From: Hyphochytrium catenoides
Lineage: Eukaryota; Sar; Hyphochytriomycetes; Hyphochytriales; Hyphochytriaceae
DNA: 37,637 bases
Assembly (NCBI GenBank): GCA_900088475.1
Contig: FLMG01001430.1
Coordinates: 1 to 37,637 of the forward strand
Direction: 5' to 3'
Part shown: positions 25,162-34,872 of the stretch, in pieces
Layout of the letters: each line of letters opens with the position of its first letter
Numbering within the stretch: position 1 is the stretch's first letter
Position numbers and translations under genes: made by a program
The notes under the pieces: generated by a model
Seen by the model: the letters and a program-made list of their open reading frames with translations, nothing else
What the model was told of the DNA's origin: nothing
The model's database searches: none

Positions 25162-25554
25162 ATGACAGAGTAGCCATTGGGAAGGGGCCAAAGTCTGAAG
25201 AGGAGAGAAGAATTGAAGATGCGAGCAGAACTGAGGACACCGAAGGAGTGGGAGAAAGGGTAACCAGCGAGAGAGATGAAAGAGAAAGTGGGAGAGAGAA
25301 AAAGATTACCCTAGCATTTTAAAAGCCAGTAAGTTTTTAGCCATAACGTGCTTCCATATCAATGATTTAAGGCGTTGCAGAAGTGAATCTGCATTGCTGC
25401 CCTGCGTAGTGTGCCCAGCCATAGGTAGACATAGAGAAGAAAGAAAGAGGAGAGGGTCTTGTTAAAGAGAGAGACAGACTGAGAAAGATATTGGCTGGTT
25501 AGTTGGTGTTGGCGTGTAGGTTTTAGGCTCTTGCGAAGGAGAGACTGTTCTCTC
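25162..25554. other. Convergent intergenic region
   Basis: Purine-rich stretch between the PPT1 stop and the stop of the FYVE/Sec14 gene. No AATAAA is seen and there is no coding signal. Confidence 0.5.
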
Positions 25555-28500
25555 CTACTCTTCTCCTGAAGAGGGAAGGTCCACGGAATCTTGCTTCTGC
25601 ACCCCTTTCGCGTTCAGCTGCCGAACGAACTCGCCCATCTGCTTCTCCAGCTCTGAGTGCGTAGCGCATCCGCCCGGGCACTCGCAGCATCCTCCATACT
25701 CTTTTGGCACCTGCCAGACAGATTGAAGTTAAAATTGTATCAATGCGGAAGTCCGACACTCTGTTTCTCCCTTGTCTCTCTCCTGTCATTGTCTGAGTTC
25801 CCTCCATCTCGTTCTCTTTTCCTCTGTCTCTTTCATTATCTCTGTCTGTCTGTCTTCTCTCTCCCAGCTTCTTCAGCCACTTCCTCACCTGTGAGGCATC
25901 TACCAGTTCTAAGAGCTCCTTCTCATATCCGCCTTTGTAGATTTTTGTCTTCTGTCTTGTCACTGGATGGACCAGCGGATACATCATCTTCCATATGACG
26001 TTGAACCAGGTAGGAACGTTGATCAGGAAGACTACATGGAGACGCTCAGGATAGTTCGGTCCCACGAACGCAGAAAGAGTCTTCACGAAGTCAAACAGTG
26101 GACCCGCCATATCTGAGAAGGAGATGCCTGGAAACCAGTAGAGAACAGGCATCAGAGGGTCAGAGACACATCTCTAGGGACTTCGAGCAACGAGGAGAAG
26201 AGATACGGGGCAAAAGTACTATTAACGCTCGGTATACTTTCACCTTTCAAGTCCATGATCTTCGTGACCCTTCCTCTAGGCCAGGGTCTGTTGTCTACAT
26301 ACTTCCATAAATATTCCTGTACAAAAGCGTAGTGAAGCAACAAGCTGTCGATAGGGACATTCTCCTCACGAAGAAGCTCGAACGAGCGCCGGCATGTGCC
26401 TGCTATCTCGTAGTTCACAGGGTGCCCTATTTCACGAAAGAGAAAGAAATGGAGATTTACGAAAAGGATGATAACGACAGGAGAGACCACCAAGTGGCGA
26501 AGCAGCCAGGAACCACAAGATGCAGGTCTATTAGCCAGCCGACATGGCTGCTTCGCCACAGATGACAAGACAGGCAAGAGTGGGAGACTGAACATATATG
26601 TGCAGGGAACTAGCACTCGCGTATGTGTTAGACCCGAAGGCTCAGAAATTGAAAGCAAGGAAGAGCTAGAGCTGGAATGAAGGAATAGTAAGCAGTAGGC
26701 GGTAGTACAGGTAGGAGAGAGAGAACAAAAAGAACGAGAGAGTTGTGAGAGCACACCTAGTTTGTCGTAGCCATGAAAGTATGACGGATAGCATCTTTTG
26801 ATCGTCTCAAAGTAAGGCTGAGGCGTGTTCAGCAGCTGTGGAATGTTAAAGTCCTTCACCCATTGTTGATGGACAGCATAACGGCGCTTCGCCTCTTCTA
26901 CGTTGCCTTGTGTGCACTTCAGGAAGCGAAGGGGAAGTCCTCCGCTATCCTCTTCTGCTCGCTCCTGTGCCTCCTGCTGTACCTCTGAAGCGATGCAGCT
27001 AGCAGGACGGGGTTGAGAAGAGAGAGACACACGGTAAATGCGAGGAACCAGAGCCAAAATGGCTAATTATCACTGAAGCTACTAACACCGAGAGGCAAAG
27101 TAACTTTGGCTTGTTTGCAATGCGAGCAATGGATAAGGAAAGAGGGAATAGCCCTTACCTTTCCTTATCTTCCTGCAGAGCTTCAAGTAGGTCCACTCCC
27201 TGCCTACAACCTAAGAAGGTTACCTTCCATGACTTGGCGTGGCTTCGCGTGGGAGGGTGAGCGACGCCTTGCATAAAGAGACAGAGGAAGACAACCCCAG
27301 CTGCGAAAGGTAGGACACTTTCTAGGCGGAGAGTTCCGGAAGATTGGACCACGCCGGAACTGAGAGCAATGCAAACTACCCCTAATCCTCCTAATATTAA
27401 GGGGGAGAGAGCTAGGAGGCGAAGGAAGAAGCGAGAGGTGGATGGCGCCGCCTCTTCCAGTCGAGATGCTCCGCCTTCCGAAACGCGCGTGAGCTCTAGT
27501 TCGAGCCCTATTTGTCTCGGAGTGTCTTCCTCTCCTTCTTGATCTTTGGCACCTTCTGCACTCAATGACTTCGTAGGGATCTGCAGAAGTGGCCACAATA
27601 CCCTCTTTCCTTGGCCATTCTGTCTCTCTCTTCCGAACGGAGCGCTAGGCGTTACTTTCTCCATGTCTTCTCTGCCGATTCTCGCCATCATGCCAGAAGA
27701 TAGATACACCCTAAGACCTTCTGCCGGAGAAAGACGAACTAACATAGAAGAGCCCCATGCAGACTCCCAGCCGATTATCCTCGCTCCCAAAGGAACGCTT
27801 TCTGGGCCCGCATCGACAAGGATCAAATTTATTCGGGTCTCTTCCTCTACCAATGGCTGATCCTCCTCGTATCTACAGAGGCGAGAACACAATGAGCTGC
27901 ATAGGGACAGAATCGTAAAGAATCACAGAAGGGCGGGGCAGACTGAAGGTCAACTTTTCGGAAGATAGACGTGTAGCGGGATAGTGGACAAGAAGGCGCA
28001 TAGAGAATAGCCGGACTACGGCGTACTCCTTATGCATGGAAGTGGAGACGTAAGTCAATTCTTGAAGAAAGGGATTGTCTCAGACGGAAGTTCAAGAGAG
28101 ACCTAGGCTCTTAAGACGAAGAAGAAGAGAGATGTGTACTTCAATACGAGAAAGAGAGAGGCGCGAGAGGGACGGAACGATAGAAAAGAGAGCAAGAGGT
28201 GGGAGTGAGACATGGACTCAGAAACACGGAAGGCATGGATCAAAGGGATAAGAACTTGCGAATATTCTCTGGAGACCCTCGTGCCAAGGGTACAGGGGGC
28301 AGCATGGTACATGACGACTTCTTTCTTACCCTTTGCTGAGATAGACTGGTTTAAGTGAGCCTTCCTTTGCCTTGGCAATTGTCTCCAACCAAAGGTCTCT
28401 GTCCTCTTGCGCCGGAAGTGCAAATACATGCTTTCGGGAACTCCTCTCACTCCTTACTCCCAAACAATATCTCTTCTCGCCTTGAGAGGACGTGAGTTCA

Positions 28501-29784
28501 AGGCCTCTGCTCTCCAGGCTTTCCAACATAAAGTGGCACCTCTCTTCGCCGAGGAGCGTCCCTTCTTGAGGACGGAAGACATGTAAGGCGGCGTTTGTTA
28601 GGACTAAGTGCCTCGAGTTCCATTGCCCAATCTTCGTGTTCTCTTTTGCAAAGCCGGACAGGATAACGCCGATGGAGGGAGAAGAACCATTTCCTCTGAG
28701 TTTCTCTTCCTCCTCACTCTTGATAGAGGCAAAGCAGTCCTTGCACACTCTTACAGGGAATAGGTACCCGTACTGAGGAAGAGGAGAGCGATGAGACGAG
28801 CAGCGTGCACAGAAGGAGAAGCCACATGCACGACAGTAGTGACGATAGCGATTGGATCCAGCACTTTGGATGCCATCGCGAAGTCTGCCTATAGCTCCGC
28901 CTGAGAACGAGATCCTCTGTGCTCTCGTGGGAAGAGGAGGTGAAGGAGCATTGACAGAGAATGAAGAAGACTCTCCATTTACCGCAGCAGGATCGTCAAA
29001 GCTATCGACTGGAGAGGCAGAGAGAGACACCGGTACTGTCGTCGCATCCAGGTGGAATGGGGAGGGAGGGGCACTACGGGTGAGTCTTGTCGCTTCTGGA
29101 GTACTTGGAGATGCATTGGCGGGAGAGACCACTACTGCTGGGGGAGGCAGCCTCTTCTCTCCCTCAGGACTTCCTGCCTCTTGTTTAAGCAGAACAGGGA
29201 GCTCCTGTCCGTGACAGCATATGAGATGAGATAATTGAATATCCAGCATTTTAAAAAAACAAGATCTAGCCATCTGAATGAACTATTCAATTGAGAACCA
29301 AAGCAGTAGCTGCTCTAGAAGGCTCTGGAAAGGCTGGAACTAGAAGGAAAGAAGCTGGAAGGCCGTAAAGTGCCAAGCATAGCAAATAGAGAGAAGGGCA
29401 TCTCCAGGGAGAAAGGGCCACTTGGGGCTGGAGACAGAGACAAACAAGGAGTAGACTCAGCATTGTGAAGAGGCAAATAGACACATATCAAAGGTAGCTC
29501 TGCGCTACATAGGTCAAGAGACAGGCTTGCAAGAGAGCATCCGGCTAGCTAGGGTGCGGTAGACAAAGGACAAGACTCTATTAGGGTTAGAAGAGCCATA
29601 CCACCGTATCCTGCTGACTCTCGCCAGCGGGAGAAGAAGATGCTGAGAAGTTTGGAGCTGAGCTGGAGGAGTTCCTTGTCGGCACCAGGGAGAAAAGAGG
29701 AGCCTTGCAGGCCTTGCAGTGTGTGCTGCGCTTGCGGCGAGGTGGATTGGAGGTCTTCCGCCTCCTCCTCAGGGAGGAGATCAT
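25555..29784 (-). CDS. FYVE-PH-transmembrane-Sec14 (CRAL-TRIO) multidomain protein, 7 exons
   Basis: Likely a phosphoinositide-responsive membrane lipid-transfer protein. Exons (minus strand): 29784-29602, 29204-28330, 27872-27159, 26998-26757, 26426-26244, 26127-25889, 25710-25555; all are in phase, giving 863 residues. Order: basic N-terminus and CKAC (Cys23/26); Ser/Pro-rich linker; FYVE-like cluster [17 protein letters not shown] and PVRVCKDCF (about 180-220); PH domain (about 241-342; [18 protein letters not shown], closing Trp in [10 protein letters not shown]); an uncharacterised beta-rich segment (about 354-420); two hydrophobic helices about 501-527 and 537-556 forming a TM hairpin; Sec14 domain about 600-825 ([42 protein letters not shown]); Cys-rich tail [12 protein letters not shown] and PH domains bind phosphoinositides, and Sec14 moves phosphatidylinositol or other lipids. 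The ATG at 29784 is the first plausible one, but an upstream exon is not excluded. Confidence 0.88.
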
Positions 29785-30974
29785 ACTGAGAGGGCTATGG
29801 AGAGGTGGACCTAGCTAAGGAAGACCAAAACCTTGGGGAGACCGATGCTCCCACTAGCCGCCTGCGATGGGTGCCGAAGAGAAGGAGGACTGTGTCAGCA
29901 ATGCCTGCCAAAAAGGAGTGATGGACAAGGACGAAGCATGGAGACACAGAGTGGAAAGGAAACACGACTAAAGAGCGCTATGGCACCAGCCTCGTCACTT
30001 GACATCCATTAGCCCACGAGAACTGCGGCAAGGTCTAACGTGCTACTTCGCTTCACTATAAAAGGCTGAGGAGTGATTTTCTTAGAGATTCCTATCGGCT
30101 GGCGTTGAAGCTTCTTCATATGCCAATAGCCCGACAATGGACGTGTCACCCGGCCAGCGCAACAACAACGAGGCACAACGAACCGTTGATTATGTTAATC
30201 CTTCCTGAAACTAGCAGTAGAGCGCCAGGGAAGAAGGGGAGCCACGATCATGCATGGAGAGACAGTGGCAACGGCGCCCACTACTGGCTTTGCAGCAGGG
30301 GATTGGAACAATGGCCGGTCGGACCGCCTTCCGATAGACTGCAAGGAGATCTCCGTCTGCGCAGCCAAGCCAAGTCACCACCAAGCATGAGGAGGTTGGA
30401 GGTGCTTCTTATTATATTATCATGCGGCTTCATCAATCAACATCGGCAGAACGAAGACAGACAAGAAAACTGTGAGCGATGAAACAGACAGAGAAGAGGA
30501 ACTTTAGGAGGATTTGGTCAGGCAATCTGATGAGAGACCCTCCTAACCTTGGCCGCATGCATGATAACTAAGAACTGATAATCAGTATTTGTCTAGTCCC
30601 CCTCTCGCGCCCCCTTCCTTCATTTTTGGAGTGTTTATCTTTGGGCGAAACGTCTTCTGAAGAAAGCGCTATGGCCAAATGACGCCGCAGTAGAGGTTAT
30701 GGACCTCCAGATGGTGGTCTACAGATCAAGTCATGACTGGAAGAGAGACAGCAGTGATAAAGATCTAGGAATACGAGACACCACAGAACTTCATGAATGG
30801 AGAAGATGATGATCTTTCTATTGTTGTTGCCACGATGATGTGCACTTCAAGGTCGTTAGGGCTGCTCGATGGCGGCCCGGTGGACGCCTAATGCATGTAT
30901 TAGCTGAGTGGTACATCCTCTGCTTCCGTCAACCCATTCTCCACGATCAAGGTCATTTGGTTTACATTGGAGAC
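29785..30974. other. Intergenic region upstream of the FYVE/Sec14 gene
   Basis: About 1.2 kb between the 5' end of the FYVE/Sec14 gene and the 3' end of the PDZ gene, both on the minus strand. A 125-codon + strand frame at 30105-30482 has no recognisable content. No repeats of note. Confidence 0.5.
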
Positions 30975-32397
30975 TTAACTGATCATCATTCCATCATCAT
31001 CATCACTCTCATCGCGATTGAGTTTGGCTCTACGCTTTCTCTCTCTGTTGAACTCCAGCAGAGCGGGACCGCCAGGTATGTAGCCACGCAGATCACCTGA
31101 GCTTTTTAGATCTGGTGCGTCCATCGCAGTAAGGACGGCTACCGCTTCAAAAATTAGCTCTTGCACGTTATTGACCGTACATCCATACTTCACCATCAGG
31201 TCCCAGCAGCGGCTCAGTACGCGGTCACTGTATCGGCTGCGGCCAGTTCCTGAGCCTTTTCCCTAAACGCAACGGTAGAAAGGCAGACAAAGCGTGTTAG
31301 AGCCCCCGAAAGTAACGATTGAAAGTCTCTAGCGACCTTAGTCGTCCTAGGATCTGCTAAACGCAGATGAGGTTTGCTGGCATTTGTCGCCAGGCGCCTT
31401 ATGGATTGCTGTGCTTCTTCAAGCTGGCCTCTGAGCTCCTCTTCCCTCTCCTGCTGGTCTTTGATTGTTTGCCTGAGAGTTTCTATGATCGCTTTCTGCT
31501 CTGCCTGGAATGTTGGTCCTAGATGGTGGCTTCTTGGCCGCAAACTACTATCCTCGATGGCTGGAGGGTCGTCGCGCGTCTCCTCATGCCGTTCGTAGAG
31601 GTTGATAAGAGCTAACACGGCCTCTCGACGATAGCCTGACAAGCCTAGACTCAGCCCAGTATAGGAAAGTAATCAACAGAAGGATCCACCTTTATCCACT
31701 TCAAGTAGCCCCTTGAAAGTCTTCTGAAGCCACAGCCTGGAAGCCCTTCTGTTTGCTAATATTGTCTTCCGTCGTTGGCGCCGTTCCTTAGAAGAACTCA
31801 TTTGTTGTTCAGCAGCAGGAGGGCGTGCGGTTATTTGACGTCTTTTCCTTTTTCTTGTGACCCTTTCTCTTCGCTGGGCCTCTGACGGACGGTAGAATGT
31901 CAATCGCAATGGGAGCACAGCATCACTCAACATTTGTTTCGTGCATGAAAGCTGCTCTTGGTGGACCTTCTTCAGAGGTATCTGTTGAGACAGAATAGGT
32001 TCGGTGGCGGTGAGGATTCACAAGGTTTATTTATCGAATTGGCTTTTATTAGGCAGTTGAGTAGCACTCTTACCTGCCGGCCATTCACCTTAAAAAGCAC
32101 ATCCCCCACTTGAAGCTTGTTGCTCTCTTCTGCGCGGCCCCCTGGAATTATCTCAGTCAGTGCAACAGCTAGGCTGTTATGGGCGCAACTCGAAGCTCCA
32201 GCCTTAAAGGTGAGACCAAGAGGCTTGTCTTCAAAGATGACATCAAAAAGTGATGCCAAAAACTCTTCTTCTTCGTTCTGACCACCATTTGTCACGCGTA
32301 TATCGATTGAAGCAGGCTCCACTTCAGAGAACGGAGTGGGTTGTGATAGCGCTTTTTTTGCGCCATCGTCATTGCATGTACCGCCCTCAGATTCCAT
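30975..32397 (-). CDS. PDZ-domain protein with basic region and coiled coil, 4 exons
   Basis: Probable scaffold protein. Exons (minus strand): 32397-32074, 31981-31690, 31644-31337, 31262-30975; in phase, giving 403 residues from the ATG at 32397. The PDZ domain covers about residues 55-140 and is cut by intron 1: FDVIFEDKPLGLTF (carboxylate-binding loop PLGLTF), EIIPGGRAEESNKLQVGD, KVNGRQ and then LSDAVLPLRLTFYRP. A very basic stretch follows (RRERVTRKRKRRQ, then KERRQRRK), possibly a nuclear or membrane-binding signal. A coiled coil comes next (EQKAIIETLRQTIKDQQERE) and then an unassigned C-terminal region ending in Arg/Lys and Asp runs. The third intron (31336-31263, 74 bp) was inferred from the frame change and a CTAAC plus TTTAG acceptor. 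PDZ domains bind C-terminal peptides; the ligand is unknown. Confidence 0.83.
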
Positions 32398-33136
32398 ACT
32401 CAAATTTTTCAACTACCCACACCACCACCTGCTGTGCACCTCAGTAACTACGGAAGACCAGCGAGGTTGACGAGCCAGGCAGCAAGCTCTTATGTTGTTA
32501 CCGAACGATCTATCATAGTGCACCCTCACAGTCTTCCTTACACCTCGGACAGTATATGTATGGTATGTTGTCATCTATCATCTTTACGGCGTCCTAGAGC
32601 TTTGCATATACTCAAAGACTCATCAGAAGTCTGGAGAAGAAGAGGAAGTGGAGATCGAAGATCGAAGCCTGAAAGCTCTATCAAAACGGATTTTTCTGTC
32701 AGATCCCTGCTTCCCTTTCTGAACTGGATCGTCTGAGGAGAATCAATATTGTGATAACCGATACTATTGATCTGGCAGCCTTGAGCCTTTCATAGAAATA
32801 ATGTCAAGGTTGATTCTCCATAGACCACCCTATAATAACTTGAAATAATCCCACTTGTTTGTTTCTTTCGATAGCTTCCCAGCCACCCAATGATGGCCTT
32901 GGTCAATAGTAGTACTGCTCATCACCAAAACATTAGAGGCTTACAATGGTAGTAGTAATGCTTGGGGATGGCCTTAACATTTGTTAGCGGACAGTGCCGC
33001 GGATTCAGCGCGGCACCGATTGATGGTGGCGAAGAAGTGGGGCTCAACTTGGGCGCAATAAGCTTCGTGCAGTCTTCACTTTGCGCTCTTCTCCTTCTCT
33101 TCCAGCAGCTTGTGGAGTGCTCCATAGACAGGAACC
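32398..33136. other. Divergent promoter region between the PDZ and eS24 genes
   Basis: About 740 bp between the two start codons. Just before the eS24 ATG there is a pyrimidine tract (CTCTTCTCCTTCTCTTCCAG, 33087-33106) that could be a TOP-like transcription start or the acceptor of a 5' UTR intron. Otherwise nothing was recognised. Confidence 0.5.
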
Positions 33137-34020
33137 ATGGCTGACAAGGCTCCCGTTACGATTAGAACTCGCAAGTTCATCAAGAACCCTCTGCTTCAGC
33201 GCAGACAGATGGTAAGACTAGAATATGTTTCCGATCGGGGAAGAAAGGGCAATGATCTTCACAAGAGTAAAGAGAGACTCCTTTGTGGAGCTAATAATCA
33301 GTCCACGAGATATAGGAGGGAAATGCTGACCCCATGGGATGTCATGGCGTGAAGTACTCAGTCAAGAGGTATATTGGTGACATTTGACGGCCCTGCTGGA
33401 AAGGGTTACTGGTCAGAAAAGGGAAAGAGGTTGATGGATAGGGGGAGGCGCTGCGCAGAATCTAACAGGCGATGTTTTGGCGCCACTAGGTGGTGGATGT
33501 CATCCATCCTGGACGCGCCACCGTTCCAAAGGCTGAGCTTCAGGAGAAGATCGCCAAGGTAATGCAAAGGCTAAGGAAATGTGTATTACTCGACGCGTAT
33601 CTTAGCCCTTCTTGCTCCTACCTTACTCCTCTTACATTCTATCTATTCGCTGCCTTTAGATGTACAAAGTAAACGAGAACAACCTTGTCTTCGTTTTCGG
33701 GTTCAAGACCCTGTTCGGTGGTGGAAAGAGCACTGGCTTCTGCCTGATCTACGACAACCTGCCAGCAGCAAAGAAGTTCGAGCCTAAGTACAGGCTCATC
33801 AGAGTAAGAAAATCTCCTCTTCCTTAAGATCAGGTATCATGGCGGTCCGCTCATACCTCTTCCCCCGCTGTGCCTGCACCTCCCCATTTTATAGAATGGA
33901 CTTGCTGAGAAGGTTGAGACCTCACGTAAGCAGATCAAGGAAGCAAAGAACCGCGCCAAGAAGGTTCGCGGTCTTGGCCGCCGTATCGCTCGGCACAAGG
34001 CAAAGAAGGCCAACAAGTAA
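33137..34020 (+). CDS. RPS24: 40S ribosomal protein eS24, 4 exons
   Basis: Small-subunit ribosomal protein. Exons 33137-33211, 33490-33558, 33660-33803 and 33895-34020, all phase 0, give 137 residues, the usual length for this family. Landmarks: [66 protein letters not shown], and a Lys/Arg-rich tail. The ATG stands in a strong context (ACCATGG). All introns keep phase 0. It is one of the shortest and best-defined models in the window. Confidence 0.98.
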
Positions 34021-34872
34021 ACTTGAACTGTTTGTGCTATGGTCAGCATATGAGGATAGTGGAGAGGAAGCTGCACTCTTTGATAATAAAGAAGGGTACC
34101 TCCGGGTACTTTGCTTGCTGGAGGCCATGGAAGTGCTAGCGTCTCACGTTGCTCTCTACGCTTTATCTTTTGCTTCTTAACCCCATCTCTCTCTATTCAT
34201 CTCTCTCTTTGTGGACGCACTTTCTACATTTACTCTGGAGAAGGATGCCTTTGGCATATCTGCTTTCGCCGAATGCACACCACTTTACGCCTCCAGCGTT
34301 TCTCACTTATTTACGAATGGAAGGCTGACCTATCCTATACATTTTCTTCTTATTTATTGATGCATGTGTGGGTGAGGCATCCATTGAGTTACATTGACAC
34401 CGTCTCCTTGGGGAGTCCGCCCCTTGTTCTATTATTCTTGGTATCTTTCCCACGCTGCGTCCGTCTATATTTGGCAGTGATGAATTTTCTGCCGAGCTGT
34501 TACGGCTATTGGTGAACGCGATCTTGAGGCGCCGATGGCCATATGCCTGTCATCGTCTCTGAGACCACTGCCCATCTTTGATCGTCCATTCTCAGCCTTG
34601 TTGCCATGCCTTCCTCCCCTCCTGCGAACGCACAAACACCTCTTCCAGCCCATTAGAAGAAGAGACACTTAGTATGCCCAACCAGACCCACAGCACAGAT
34701 TAGTCTAGCTCAAGTCATCTAGCAGTGAATGTATTTATAAGAAGTAGGGTAGGGATAACTCTATAACAAGAACTTGCACAAAAGAAAGAATGGCGATCGC
34801 CTCTAGCTAAGCAGGGCCGCAAGCACTCCCTCCCTTAGCGCGCATCACTTCTCTTGTGCATCTTAGGCACGT
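34021..34872. other. Convergent intergenic region
   Basis: eS24 3' UTR with AATAAA, followed by about 750 bp with a 134-codon + strand frame (34111-34515) of no recognisable content, and the 3' flank of the second GOST gene. Confidence 0.5.
34085..34090 (+). terminator. Polyadenylation signal AATAAA of eS24
   Basis: AATAAA 65 bp after the eS24 stop codon. Confidence 0.65.

Noticed and set aside
26152-27057. 301-codon minus-strand ORF covering two Sec14 exons as one exon
   Set aside because: The middle is CT-rich intron; the GTGTGC donor at 26756 and the acceptor before 26426 restore a continuous Sec14 sequence.
27873-28058. 61-codon minus-strand ORF with beta-strand-like sequence inside the FYVE/Sec14 gene
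   Set aside because: It ends in TAG exactly at the splice acceptor of the next exon, and no donor joins it in frame, while the flanking exons join to each other in phase. Treated as intron.
30105-30482. 125-codon + strand ORF
   Set aside because: No family resemblance, no splice partners, and it lies in the 5' flank of a minus-strand gene; the length is within chance.
34111-34515. 134-codon + strand ORF after eS24
   Set aside because: It starts after the eS24 poly(A) signal, has a composition typical of translated CT/AT-rich DNA and no recognisable motif.
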